A DNA stretch of 45,686 bases from Oscillospiraceae bacterium (GCA_017523995.1 JAFWUX010000230.1:1-45686), one strand, 5' to 3'. Counted from the stretch's first letter, positions 8,527-17,046 are shown. Numbers and translations are program-made. The notes: generated from the letters alone by a model not told the origin.

Positions 8527-10185
8527 TTACTTTGCCTCCTTCTCACCGGAAAGCGCTGCGGTGTCGATCTTGCCGCCCGCAAGCTTCACATTGAGCTGCA
8601 TGCTGATCTGTTTCTTAGTAGTCTCAGGATCCTTCGTGATGACATTGCCGTCATCATCTGTAATCTGCTGAGGCTGACCCTGCTCATCTTCATCCAGCGC
8701 TTCTTCAGTGATCGAATACCCGGTATACGGAACATCCTGAACAATATCCAGTGCACGGAGTTTTTCAATCATCTTTTCCGGAGATACAGGCATCGGGACA
8801 TCTTTGTCTCTGTCATAGAGAAGCTCAATTGCAAATGTGCCGTTTGAGTAGTCGCACTGTTCAATGCTGTACATCTTCTTGGCAGCTTCTTCGTCATCGG
8901 TCTGCTGTGCTTCCATGACAACGCTTCTGATCGTATCTTCAAGCGTCTTGTACTGCTCAGAAAGCGGCTTCGGGATGCTGAGGAACGAATTGTATGCGTC
9001 CTTTACGCCGTCAACATATGTAGTGACAGCGGTCTGACGTGTTGTCAGCATTGCATTCTGCGCATCCAGATCCTTGGTGAGCTGGCATGTCAGCTTTGCA
9101 TTGTAGGTGTCAATATCCTTCTGGACACTTCTGTTCTGAAGTGTCAGGAAACCCCAAACGCCGAAGCAGATCGCCGCCGAAGCGAGTGCGCAGACGCCGA
9201 GCAGAGCAAAATACGAGGAATCCGACTTGATCTTATTGTTGTTGACCGTATCGGTTTCCAGCAGATTGATGCGCTCAGTATCCTTGTTGCGCTTGAACAT
9301 TGCGCCGATGGCGTTTGCATAGGAGGAGAACTCGAGATTCTCATAGCCGTGGATCTGCGGCGGAACGTTGATGATGCTGGTGCGGATGCCCATCTTCTCG
9401 AGCTCATTGGTGAGTCGGACATATTCATGGGTATCGCCGTAGAAGATGACATTCTCGATCATCTCACTGCCCGGCTTGGACTTCTGGAACTGCAGCATAC
9501 GGAAGATGTTTTCGTTGACTGCCTCAAAGACGTAGTCTTCGGAATCATCATAGTCTTCTGCGGAAATCGAAGCGAAACGGGAGAACGAGAGCTGTCCCTT
9601 TTCATACAGGTTGAGGGAGATAAAGTTGTTGTCGATCTGAACAGCAAGCAGCGGCATCTTGGATTTGACCTTGGTATCTGCAAGCAGAACCTTGGTGATG
9701 CAGTTGCAGCCGATCATGACGCTTCTCAGGTTGATCTGCAGCATATTGAAGACGCGCTTGTAGCAGTCAACGACTTCAAACGGGCAGGCAGTCGCAAGGA
9801 CCTTGGAAGCACCTTCGGTCTGGTCAGAGTCACCGACAACGATGTAGGAGACGGAGTAGGAATCATCAATGCCGAGAGCGGCAGCCATCTCTGCACGAAC
9901 CATCTTCATGAAATCCTGCTGCTTTTCAGCCTTCTGAATGTGCAGCTCCTTGAAGATCGTCATGTTGGAGGAGATGCTGACGATTGCCTCTTTATCGGGC
10001 ATTTTGTTGGTGCGGAGCACCTGATTGATCAGGGTTGCAAGACGCGGGACGTCACGGACGTGACCGTTCACGATAACCTCTTCTTCAAGGTTCAGTGTAG
10101 CCGCGGAACTGATACGGATTCGGCCGTTGTTTTCAGTTCCCTTAATGATCCTGATATTGCGGTCAGTAATGTCAAAGGAAAGCAT
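8527..10185 (-). CDS. PilM-PilN fusion protein of the type IV pilus machinery
   Basis: 552 residues. Residues about 1-300 are PilM-like, an actin-fold ATPase of the pilus alignment complex (start MLSFDITDRNIRIIKG, internal ASISAEDYDDSED, NVIFYGDTHEY, ANAIGAMFK). At about residue 309 comes RINLLETD, which resembles the conserved N-terminal INLL motif of PilN that docks into the PilM groove. One transmembrane helix (about 328-350), a coiled coil and a PilN-like C-terminal domain follow. In other bacteria PilM and PilN are separate and bind through exactly this peptide, so the fusion would make the contact intramolecular. It lies between pilC and pilO, the normal pilM-N-O order. No frameshift is seen; the frame is continuous. 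Confidence 0.75.
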   Translation of the reverse strand: MLSFDITDRNIRIIKGTENNGRIRISSAATLNLEEEVIVNGHVRDVPRLATLINQVLRTNKMPDKEAIVSISSNMTIFKELHIQKAEKQQDFMKMVRAEMAAALGIDDSYSVSYIVVGDSDQTEGASKVLATACPFEVVDCYKRVFNMLQINLRSVMIGCNCITKVLLADTKVKSKMPLLAVQIDNNFISLNLYEKGQLSFSRFASISAEDYDDSEDYVFEAVNENIFRMLQFQKSKPGSEMIENVIFYGDTHEYVRLTNELEKMGIRTSIINVPPQIHGYENLEFSSYANAIGAMFKRNKDTERINLLETDTVNNNKIKSDSSYFALLGVCALASAAICFGVWGFLTLQNRSVQKDIDTYNAKLTCQLTKDLDAQNAMLTTRQTAVTTYVDGVKDAYNSFLSIPKPLSEQYKTLEDTIRSVVMEAQQTDDEEAAKKMYSIEQCDYSNGTFAIELLYDRDKDVPMPVSPEKMIEKLRALDIVQDVPYTGYSITEEALDEDEQGQPQQITDDDGNVITKDPETTKKQISMQLNVKLAGGKIDTAALSGEKEAK

Positions 10186-10227
10186 TTGCGAAATCCACCT
10201 CTCAATTTATTCTTTGATATGTTCGGA

Positions 10228-10257
10228 TTTGTGCGGCAGCGGCGGCTGCCGCACAAA
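10228..10257 (-). other. Strong intercistronic hairpin between pilC and pilMN
   Basis: TTTGTGCGGCAG (10228-10239) and CTGCCGCACAAA (10246-10257) are a perfect 12-bp inverted repeat with a 6-nt loop. There is no U-run on the minus strand, so it probably sets relative mRNA stability or partial read-through between pilC and pilMN. Confidence 0.55.
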
Positions 10258-10272
10258 CGATTGCCGTCGGGA

Positions 10273-11472
10273 TTATTGATCGCCCAGGTTGCCGATCGAA
10301 TCGTACAGTGCCGGGAAGAACGCTGCGCAGACGAGACCGATGACAACGCCGAGGACGATGAGCATGACCGGCTCGAGCAGCGAGCACAGACGCTTAACAG
10401 CGGAGTCAGCTTCTTCGTCGTAGTATTCAGCAGTCTTTGCAAGAATGTCATCCAGTGCGCCGGATTCCTCACCGACAAAGATGATCGAGCAGAACATGGA
10501 GTCGAAAATGTCGGCTCTCTGGATCGAGGAGCTGAGCGTTTCACCGCTCTTGACCTCGTCGATGATATCGCGGAACTTCAGGGAGATGTAGGAGTTGTTC
10601 AGGGTATCCGCGGAACGCTTCAAACATTCGACCATCGGCAGACCCGAAGAATACAGGGATGCCATCGTCTGAGCGAAACGTGCAGTGTAGATCTTGACAA
10701 CGAGCTTACCGAAGCCCGGTCCTTTAATAATGAAGCGGTCCCATTTCAATCGCACATTCGGGAGCTTCAGTGCATAGATGATCGAGAAGACCAGTGCAGC
10801 CACAAGCAGGATCAGGATCAGCCAGTGTGCTACAAGGAACTTACCGATATTCATCATGACCTTGGAAAGTGTCGGCATCTGGGTCGGATCATCATAGAGG
10901 TCCTCGAAGGTCGGCATGATGAAAACGAAGACGCCGATAACAACCGCAACAGTCAGGATTACGAGGATGATCGGGTAAACCATCGCGCTCTTGATTGTGT
11001 TCGCGAGCTTGTTCTGGTTTGCGTAGTAGTCACTCAGTCGCTGCATGATGATATCCATCTGACCGGACGACTCACCCGCGCCGACCATTGATGTCATCAG
11101 AGTCGGGAAGACGCTGCCGTGTACTTCAAGCGCATCAGAGAAGGATTCACCCTTCTGGACGTTCTCATACACATCACGCCAAACGTTTCGAGCAGCTTCG
11201 CTCTCCTGCTCTTTGCAGAGAATGTCAAGTGCCTTGACCAGTGTCAGACCGGAAGTAAGCATTGCCGCCATCTGACGGGTCGCAAAAGCCAGGTCTTTCG
11301 TCCTGAACTTTTTGATCGTCTTGGTGTTGGTCTGGCGCTCCTTGTAATCGGTGACATACATTCCCTTTTCTCGGATTTTTGCCAAAAACTCCTGCTCATC
11401 CGCTGCCGTCATAACGCCCTTGCGCACGTTACCGACTGCATCCTTTGCAGTATAAGTAAAACTCATTGGCAT
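10273..11472 (-). CDS. pilC: Type IV pilus platform protein PilC/GspF
   Basis: 399 residues if started at ATG 11472 (MPMSFTYTAKDAVGNVRKG), which has GGAGG 7 nt upstream; the open frame extends further but without a better start. It contains two GspF domains (about 65-190 and 270-395), each ending in hydrophobic helices, including LANTIKSAMVYPIILVILT and LCSLLEPVMLIVLGVVIG, the standard PilC signature region. Length is normal. PilC is the inner-membrane platform rotated by PilB. It is the first gene of the operon and is preceded by a 186-nt untranslated leader from the promoter at 11665-11693. Confidence 0.93.
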   Translation of the reverse strand: MPMSFTYTAKDAVGNVRKGVMTAADEQEFLAKIREKGMYVTDYKERQTNTKTIKKFRTKDLAFATRQMAAMLTSGLTLVKALDILCKEQESEAARNVWRDVYENVQKGESFSDALEVHGSVFPTLMTSMVGAGESSGQMDIIMQRLSDYYANQNKLANTIKSAMVYPIILVILTVAVVIGVFVFIMPTFEDLYDDPTQMPTLSKVMMNIGKFLVAHWLILILLVAALVFSIIYALKLPNVRLKWDRFIIKGPGFGKLVVKIYTARFAQTMASLYSSGLPMVECLKRSADTLNNSYISLKFRDIIDEVKSGETLSSSIQRADIFDSMFCSIIFVGEESGALDDILAKTAEYYDEEADSAVKRLCSLLEPVMLIVLGVVIGLVCAAFFPALYDSIGNLGDQ

Positions 11473-11664
11473 AAAACCACCTCCTGCAAGCCTGTATTGT
11501 GTTTTTGAAGCATTGCGCCGAGCGATGCCGCTCTGCTTCTGCATATCCTTGTGGGCTTTGGCTTTCCTTTGCGGGCGGTGCAATCCCCTGCTGTGTACCA
11601 GCAGATTCCTGCGAACCGATCTGCAAAAGGGCATAGCAATAGCCGCACATAGATCCATAGGGAT

Positions 11665-11693
11665 ATTATACCACAGATGATAGACAATTGCAA
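11665..11693 (-). promoter_or_regulatory. Promoter of the pilC-pilMN-pilO pilus operon
   Basis: On the minus strand TTGCAA (11688-11693), 17-bp spacer, TGG-TATAAT (-10 at 11665-11670) with an extended TGn element. The predicted transcript start near 11658 leaves a leader of about 186 nt before pilC. I looked in that leader for a cyclic-di-GMP riboswitch and could not recognise one. Confidence 0.75.
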
Positions 11694-11737
11694 CTATCTT
11701 TCAACCAAAATTTCGGGTTCAAATTTAGTTGTTTCGC

Positions 11738-12769
11738 CTAATCCTCACGCGGTTCTGCCATAGACTGTTTCAGTATGATCCTGCCGGGGATCACATAGCG
11801 GGCAGGCTGCTTCTGCGGATTCTCAATCCGCTTGAGCAGCAGAGAAACTGCAGCGTGCGCCATCTCTGCAAGATCGACCTCAACGGTTGTGATTGCAGGT
11901 ACGCACATATCGGAGACTGTGTAGTTATCGTAGCCGGTCACGGAGATATCCTCCGGCACACGCAGATCGCGCCGCTGGAGTGCGCCGATGACACGGAATG
12001 CAGTCTCATCGCAGTTGCAGACGAATGCGGTCGGCATTTCCTCGGGGAAATCAAATTCCGTGAGGCTGTAGCCGTTCGGGAGACGATCCTCAAGCGTCCA
12101 CTCCTTGCGGTATTCAAGACCGTTTTCCATCAGGCATTTGATATAGCCGAGGAACCGGTCATGGATGCTGCTTGTGGCAGTCACCGTCCCGATGAAGCCG
12201 ATCTTCTTGTGACCGAGCTGCACGAGCCGGTCCGTCATCAGGTAGCTGTCATAGAAGTTATCCGAGATGACCGCGTCGATCTCGCTGTGTTTGTCATAGA
12301 AATCGAGGAACAGCATCGGCAGGTGAAGCGATGCAAGATGTTCCAGATAATCCGTCGCGAGCTGCCCGACGATGATCAGACCGCGCACCTGCCGTTCGGC
12401 AGCGATCCGCGGCAGAACGCCTGCGCGCTCATCTGCTTCGGAAATACTCTCATAGACGGAATAAAGATTGCAGTGTGTCAGCTCCTTGGAAACGCCTGCC
12501 GTCAGGAACCAGTAGAAGGTTCCGCGGACATTGGCGAAGCGCTCGCTCGTCAGGATGCCGATGCTGCCGCCCTGCTGCTGGATCTCCGGCGCAGCCTTGC
12601 GCGGTGTCCGCGGTGCAGAGGGCCGGTATCCAAGCTCGGAAGCGCGCTCCTTGATCCGTTTGCGCATATCCTCGCTGACACCGCCGCGGTCGTTCAGTGC
12701 GTTGGAAACCGTCACAACGCTGACGCCGAGCTCTTTTGCGATGTCTGACATCCGGATGCCGTTTTTCAT
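11738..12769 (-). CDS. LacI/GalR-family transcriptional regulator
   Basis: 343 residues. The N-terminal helix-turn-helix RMSDIAKELGVSVVTVSNAL with the hinge region through residue 60 is classic LacI. A periplasmic-binding-protein-like effector domain follows (GSIGILTSERF... FIGTVTATSSIHDRFLGY... SVTGYDNYTVSDMC... TTVEVDLAEMAHAAV). Such regulators usually sense a sugar and control carbohydrate genes. The nearest candidate targets are the divergent lipoprotein gene at 13223 and the adaptor scaffoldin, which would suit a fibre-degrading cell, but no operator could be assigned. Start ATG 12769 has GGAG 5-8 nt upstream. Confidence 0.9.
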   Translation of the reverse strand: MKNGIRMSDIAKELGVSVVTVSNALNDRGGVSEDMRKRIKERASELGYRPSAPRTPRKAAPEIQQQGGSIGILTSERFANVRGTFYWFLTAGVSKELTHCNLYSVYESISEADERAGVLPRIAAERQVRGLIIVGQLATDYLEHLASLHLPMLFLDFYDKHSEIDAVISDNFYDSYLMTDRLVQLGHKKIGFIGTVTATSSIHDRFLGYIKCLMENGLEYRKEWTLEDRLPNGYSLTEFDFPEEMPTAFVCNCDETAFRVIGALQRRDLRVPEDISVTGYDNYTVSDMCVPAITTVEVDLAEMAHAAVSLLLKRIENPQKQPARYVIPGRIILKQSMAEPRED

Positions 12770-12849
12770 AGGAACTCCTCCGTTATCCGCAGCTTCATGT
12801 ATAGAACCTTATATAAATAGTATACAATGCTTGCGGATACTTTTTATTT

Positions 12850-12878
12850 ATTATAGCACATCTTCGTTAATTTGTAAA
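12850..12878 (-). promoter_or_regulatory. Promoter of the LacI-family regulator gene
   Basis: TTTACA (12873-12878), 17-bp spacer, TGC-TATAAT (-10 at 12850-12855). The leader is about 75 nt and holds the sequence TATATAAATAGTAT (plus strand, about 12810-12823), which recurs near 14114. The rest of the 12.77-13.22 kb gap is AT-rich and shows only this promoter and the one at 13098. Confidence 0.7.
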
Positions 12879-13097
12879 TAGCAAAGCAAAAAAAACTTTG
12901 AGTATAATATTTCAACACTTTACTGTGCAATCGTAGCTTTTTTCGCATCAGTCTATTGTAAGATCGCCAAAATATGAAGATGTACAAACCGTAAAATTAT
13001 GCATTCTATTCTTTTCAACACATCAGACGCATATTTTTTGTGCAGCCTGTTCAAAATCAACATATATAATTTGGTGAACATTCGTATTTGTTCACTC

Positions 13098-13126
13098 TTG
13101 CGATTTCAGTCAAAATAGTGTATGAT
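13098..13126 (+). promoter_or_regulatory. Promoter of the lipoprotein gene
   Basis: TTGCGA (13098-13103), 17-bp spacer, TATGAT (13121-13126), about 97 nt ahead of the lipoprotein start. Confidence 0.6.
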
Positions 13127-13222
13127 TATATCAGCCGGACATTGAGATGCGGTCTTTCAAACCGGAGCCCGCACCGGAGCCGGAATACAAATAATGATGA
13201 GATAAGGAAAAGAGGAAACACC

Positions 13223-14041
13223 ATGTGCAAGAAACTTACTGCTTTGCTCGCTGCATCGGCATCGCTGCTGATGCTCTGCACCGCCTGCGGCAGCTCCGAA
13301 GCGGATTCCGCTGCCGAGGTCACCACAACTGCGCCGGTCACAACCGCTGCAGCCGAAACAGCCCCCGCTGAAACCGCTGCACCCGTCGCGGCAGAGGACG
13401 TCGAGTTTGAGGAACCGGTCGAAGCCGGTTCGGGCGACGCGATCCTCGCAATCACCGATGCCCAGTGGTATGTGCAGTACTGGGGCACCAAGGAACACAT
13501 CCTGACCTATGATGCAAAAATCGCACATATCGACGGCGACGGCGATTACACGGTCGGCGTCAATGTCGGCACCAAGGGCGCGCAGTTCGATATCTCCGGC
13601 GATCCGGAGAACGGCTACACCTGCGGCGGCATCGACTTCGCCGCGGTCAAGGTGTTTGACGGCACCAAGCTCTACCCGAACATGTGCATCGAGATCAAGG
13701 AGATCCGCGTGGACGGCAAGCCTGTCGAGATGACTGCCAAGAACTACACCTCCTCGGATGACGGCACCGAAATGCGCGCGAACATCTATAACCACTTCGT
13801 CAGCAGCTTCCCTGAGGATGCGCACACCGCGGACGGCGCGGTCACCGGCGAATTCGGCGAATACTCCTCGATGATCGTCAATCTTGATGATTTCAAAAGC
13901 TGGACAACCGTTGAGGTGGACTTCACCGTCACCGGCACCGGAGACGGCGCACCGGCTGAGGGCGGCGACGCTGACGCCGCTGAGACAGAAGCCGCAGCGG
14001 AAACCAGCGCAGAGGAATCCACCGAAGCCGCTGAGGGCTGA
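13223..14041 (+). CDS. Acidic secreted lipoprotein of unknown function
   Basis: 272 residues when started at ATG 13223 (AAAGAGGAAA just upstream; the open frame begins earlier but lacks a signal). The signal peptide MCKKLTALLAASASLLMLC ends in a lipobox L-C-T-A-C, so the mature protein would be lipid-anchored outside the cell. An Ala/Thr/Glu/Pro linker (about residues 25-65) leads to a compact Gly/Asp-rich, beta-sheet-like domain (about 70-235) and an acidic Ala/Glu tail. The domain has aromatic residues (AQWYVQYWG) and an immunoglobulin or carbohydrate-binding-module look, but I do not recognise the family. It is divergent from a LacI-type regulator and beside a scaffoldin gene, so a surface carbohydrate role is possible but unproven. 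Confidence 0.75.
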   Translation: MCKKLTALLAASASLLMLCTACGSSEADSAAEVTTTAPVTTAAAETAPAETAAPVAAEDVEFEEPVEAGSGDAILAITDAQWYVQYWGTKEHILTYDAKIAHIDGDGDYTVGVNVGTKGAQFDISGDPENGYTCGGIDFAAVKVFDGTKLYPNMCIEIKEIRVDGKPVEMTAKNYTSSDDGTEMRANIYNHFVSSFPEDAHTADGAVTGEFGEYSSMIVNLDDFKSWTTVEVDFTVTGTGDGAPAEGGDADAAETEAAAETSAEESTEAAEG

Positions 14042-14058
14042 TCCCCGATATGCAGAAA

Positions 14059-14092
14059 CACCCGTCATGCAGGACATGGCGGGTGCTTTTTT
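14059..14092 (+). terminator. Intrinsic terminator after the lipoprotein gene
   Basis: CACCCGTCATG (14059-14069) pairs with CATGGCGGGTG (14075-14085) with one G-T pair, then CTTTTTT. Confidence 0.85.
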
Positions 14093-14131
14093 GTTTCACC
14101 GCGCCGACGCCCTATATAAATAGTATCGTGC

Positions 14132-15064
14132 TCAAAGCGGTGTATGCCAGTTGCCGGCAAGATATCTGCGCAGAATGACAATGTCCCGCAGGCTGACTGC
14201 CCCGTCTGCGCTGACATCTGCTGCCTCGGTGTCGATGGTTTCGTTCCAGCCGCCTGTCACATAGCGCCGCATCACAACCACATCCTTCAGATCAACGCTG
14301 CCGTCACGGTTTGCGTCACCCTTCAGGATGCGCGGCGCGGACTCGGTGGTGGTTGTAGTGGTTGTAGTCTCCGTGGTTGTGACAGGTACGGTTGTGGTGG
14401 TTTCGGTCGTTGTGGTGGTGGTTTCGGTTGTGGTGGTAGTGGTTTCTGTGGTAGTAGTTGTTGTGGTAGTTGATGTAGTTGTAGTGGTTGTTGTAGTAGT
14501 GGTAGTTGTAGTTGTTGTAGTTGTGGTGGTGGTTTCCGGCGCGATGTTGACCGCACCGTCCTCCGCCGCAAAGCTGACAGCGTGCAGATCGGCATCCATG
14601 ATCTTGTCCACGCCGAGCTCCAGCGGATAGCTCGATCCGCGCACCGCATCCGCCGGAACCGTAAACTCCAGCGTCAGCAGAATGCCGCTGCGCGTGATAT
14701 TCTGCGTGCCGATCGTCCCGACGCCGATCATATGCGTTTCCGGATTGTCAAAGACCTTCATCCGGACGCCGCTCGCGATATTTCCTTTTTGATACTGCGG
14801 CAGTTCTGCCTCTGCGAGCACCGGCTGCAGCCCCGTCTCCCCGTAGGAGATCGTGAAGCCGGAATTCGCAAAACCGGAATTGTTCCGCAGCAGCACGCTG
14901 ACATAAACTGTGTCGCCAGGCATTGCGGTCACGCTGCTGAGATAGATGCACGGCTCCTTTTCCTGTGCCGCCTCGACCTGCCGCACACCGGACATGAAAG
15001 AACAGACCGCAGCGAGCATACATGCCGCAGCAGCCGCGAAAGAACAAATGCGCTTGTTCCTCAT
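14132..15064 (-). CDS. Secreted cohesin-dockerin adaptor scaffoldin
   Basis: 310 residues from ATG 15064 (GGGAGG 6 nt upstream; an upstream ATG in frame lacks this). Signal peptide (about 1-33, ending VEAAQ); then a cohesin-like domain of about 140 residues (starts CIYLSSVTAMPGDTVYVSV, contains NNSGFANSGFTISY and ILLTLEFTVPAD); then a linker of about 65 residues almost all threonine; then a type I-like dockerin with two calcium-loop repeats (GDANRDGSVDLKDVVVMRRY and ADVSADGAVSLRDIVILRRY). One cohesin plus one dockerin is the layout of ruminococcal adaptor scaffoldins such as ScaC, which switch the specificity of a cellulosome. Binding partners cannot be told from sequence. It has its own consensus promoter and is a single-gene unit. 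Confidence 0.88.
   Translation of the reverse strand: MRNKRICSFAAAAACMLAAVCSFMSGVRQVEAAQEKEPCIYLSSVTAMPGDTVYVSVLLRNNSGFANSGFTISYGETGLQPVLAEAELPQYQKGNIASGVRMKVFDNPETHMIGVGTIGTQNITRSGILLTLEFTVPADAVRGSSYPLELGVDKIMDADLHAVSFAAEDGAVNIAPETTTTTTTTTTTTTTTTTTTTSTTTTTTTTETTTTTTETTTTTTETTTTVPVTTTETTTTTTTTESAPRILKGDANRDGSVDLKDVVVMRRYVTGGWNETIDTEAADVSADGAVSLRDIVILRRYLAGNWHTPL
14341..14536 (-). repeat. Threonine-codon low-complexity tract (linker)
   Basis: About 65 almost uninterrupted ACN codons (seen as gtt/gtg/gta on the plus strand) with sparse Glu, Pro and Val codons. It encodes the flexible, probably glycosylated linker between cohesin and dockerin. Tracts like this are prone to slippage. Confidence 0.9.
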
Positions 15065-15135
15065 AGATACCCTCCCGACGGCATGCACTATTCAAATCGA
15101 ATAATATTTTTCAATATACACGCCTTCTTAATGTA

Positions 15136-15164
15136 ATTATAACACAAAAATCACCCGTTGTCAA
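15136..15164 (-). promoter_or_regulatory. Consensus promoter of the adaptor scaffoldin gene
   Basis: Perfect TTGACA (15159-15164), 17-bp spacer, perfect TATAAT (15136-15141), giving a leader of about 65 nt. This is a strong, apparently constitutive promoter. Confidence 0.85.
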
Positions 15165-15171
15165 GCAAAAG

Positions 15172-15203
15172 ATATCCCGTATTGCGAAAACAATACGGGA
15201 TAT
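15172..15203 (-). terminator. Intrinsic terminator after the acyl-CoA synthetase gene
   Basis: ATATCCCGTATTG (15172-15184) and CAATACGGGATAT (15191-15203) form a perfect 13-bp stem with a 6-nt loop, followed on the minus strand by CTTTTGCTT. It separates the synthetase gene from the scaffoldin promoter. Confidence 0.75.
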
Positions 15204-15217
15204 GCTTTTCGTACGTC

Positions 15218-16855
15218 TCAGCCCTGATTCTGCTCTGCAACGAGACGGTCTGCGCCGTACATCTTGCGGAGCTTCGGCTTTTCGATTTTGCCCGTGGGAT
15301 TGCGCGGGACATCTGCAAAGATCAGCTTGCGCGGACGCTTATAGCGCGGCAGAGCCTCACAAAACTTGTTCATTTCCTCCTCGGTGCAGGTTTCGCCGTC
15401 CTTCAGCGAAATGATCGCGGCTGCGATCTCGCCGAGGCGCTTATCCGGCAGACCGATCACGGCAACATCCTTGACCTTGCTGTTTGTGCGGATGAAGTCC
15501 TCAATCTGCACCGGATAGAGGTTCTCGCCGCCGGTGATGATGACATCCTTCTTGCGATCCACAAGGAACACAAAGCCGTCCTCATCCTCCTGCGCCATAT
15601 CGCCGGTGCGGAGCCAGCCGTCCGGCATGAGCACCTGCTTGGTCGCTTCTTCATCGTGATAATAGCAGGTCATGACGCCCGGACCCTTGACGCAGAGCTC
15701 GCCGACCTCGCCGCGCGGGACAATGTCGCCGTTCTCGTCAATGATCTTGCTCTCCCAGCCAAATCCTGCCTTGCCGATTGCGCCGACCTTGTGGATATTC
15801 TCCACGCCGAGGTGCAGCGCGCCCGGTCCGATGGACTCGCTCAGACCGTAGTTTGTATCATACTGATGATTCGGGAAGTACTTTTTCCAGCGTGTGATGA
15901 GGCTCGGCGGAACCGGCTGCGCACCGATGTGCATCAGCCGCCACTGCGAAAGCTCATAGTCGCTCAGGGAAACCTTGCCGCTCTCGATTGCATCGAGGAT
16001 ATCCTGCGCCCACGGCACCAGCAGCCAGACAATCGTACACTTCTCCGAGGAGACCGCATCGAGGATCACGCTCGGCGAAACGCCGCTCAGCAGAACCGCC
16101 TTGCCGCCGACGAGGAAACTGCCGAACCAGTGCATCTTTGCGCCGGTGTGATAGAGCGGCGGAATGCAGAGGAACACATCGTCTTTCGTCTGACCGTGAT
16201 GCGCCTGCTCAACCCTGCAGGCATGCATCAGGCTCTCGTGATTGTGCAGGATCGCCTTCGGGAAACCGGTTGTACCGGAGGAGAAATAGATCGCTGCATC
16301 GTCCGCATCCGTCAGCAGGATTGCTGGCGTTGTGCTCGGACAGTTCGCCGTCAGCTGATCGTAGCTCTCCGCAAAGCCGGGGCAGCCCTGTCCGACATAG
16401 AGCAGCATGCGGTCATTGCCGAGGGTATCCACAACCTCCTCGACTCTGCCGATGAACTCCGGACCGAACACGAGCACGGAGATATCCGCAAGCCCGACAC
16501 AGTATTCAATCTCATCCGCAGCATAGCGGAAATTCAGCGGAACAGCCAGCGCACCGACCTTGAGGATACCGAAGTAAATCGGCAGCCACTCAATGCAGTT
16601 CATCAGCAGGATGCCGACCTTATCGCCCTTTTTGACGCCGCGCGAAATCAGGAAATGCGCAAAGCGGTTCGCCTTTTCGTTAAACACCTTCCATGTGATT
16701 TCGCGGCGGTAGTAATTGGGGCGGCGCGGTTCAATCAGTTCATATTCCTTCCATGTCACTCTGCGCGGCTCAATCACAGAGGGATTCAGCTCAACAAGCG
16801 CGACATCGTTGCCATAGAGCGCAGCATTCCGCTCTAGGATTTCAGTAATCGGCAT
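15218..16855 (-). CDS. Acyl-CoA synthetase-like AMP-forming ligase
   Basis: 545 residues, class I adenylate-forming enzyme. The P-loop IYFSSGTTGFPK, the A5 motif NYGLSES, the aspartate of WLRTGDMAQ, the hinge DRKKDVIITGGENLYP and the C-terminal catalytic lysine in NPTGKIEK are all present, so it should be active. Members activate fatty or aryl acids as acyl-AMP and then acyl-CoA; the substrate cannot be read from the sequence. It is monocistronic, with its own promoter (16918-16946) and terminator. Start ATG 16855 is behind AAAGGACG. Confidence 0.87.
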   Translation of the reverse strand: MPITEILERNAALYGNDVALVELNPSVIEPRRVTWKEYELIEPRRPNYYRREITWKVFNEKANRFAHFLISRGVKKGDKVGILLMNCIEWLPIYFGILKVGALAVPLNFRYAADEIEYCVGLADISVLVFGPEFIGRVEEVVDTLGNDRMLLYVGQGCPGFAESYDQLTANCPSTTPAILLTDADDAAIYFSSGTTGFPKAILHNHESLMHACRVEQAHHGQTKDDVFLCIPPLYHTGAKMHWFGSFLVGGKAVLLSGVSPSVILDAVSSEKCTIVWLLVPWAQDILDAIESGKVSLSDYELSQWRLMHIGAQPVPPSLITRWKKYFPNHQYDTNYGLSESIGPGALHLGVENIHKVGAIGKAGFGWESKIIDENGDIVPRGEVGELCVKGPGVMTCYYHDEEATKQVLMPDGWLRTGDMAQEDEDGFVFLVDRKKDVIITGGENLYPVQIEDFIRTNSKVKDVAVIGLPDKRLGEIAAAIISLKDGETCTEEEMNKFCEALPRYKRPRKLIFADVPRNPTGKIEKPKLRKMYGADRLVAEQNQG

Positions 16856-16917
16856 AGCAATTCGTCCTTTCTATTCTGTTTTCGGTCAATTCCGCAGACC
16901 GGAATCGCAATATATCC

Positions 16918-16946
16918 ATTTTAGCACAAAAAAGCGTTAAAGTCAA
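16918..16946 (-). promoter_or_regulatory. Promoter of the acyl-CoA synthetase gene
   Basis: TTGACT (16941-16946), 17-bp spacer, TAAAAT (16918-16923), about 55 nt ahead of the start codon. Confidence 0.7.
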
Positions 16947-17046
16947 GAGATATTTGCAATCTGCTGCCGAAAATGTGTTTTTTCCCGCCGCTTTCGGATA
17001 AAATCCGAAAAATTCTGAATTTTCCTCAAAAAATTCAAAAAAGGTA

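Noticed and set aside
9349..11091. A 580-codon open frame on the plus strand across pilC and pilMN; similar long antisense frames at 4774-6711, 15158-16837 and 29147-30277.
   Set aside because: They lie opposite well-supported genes, have no ribosome sites or family motifs, and follow the codon-position bias of the true gene on the other strand.
11473..11658. Upstream extension of pilC and a possible cyclic-di-GMP riboswitch in its 186-nt leader.
   Set aside because: The extended frame lacks a start signal and family similarity. No recognisable riboswitch core (class I or II) could be laid out by eye.
14341..14536. CRISPR-like repetitive tract (also 45300-45686).
   Set aside because: The repeats are in-frame threonine codons of linkers without spacers or regular repeat-spacer alternation.
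15218..16855. Loss of catalytic motifs in the acyl-CoA synthetase, suspected after the DacA-like case.
   Set aside because: P-loop, A5, hinge and C-terminal lysine are all intact.
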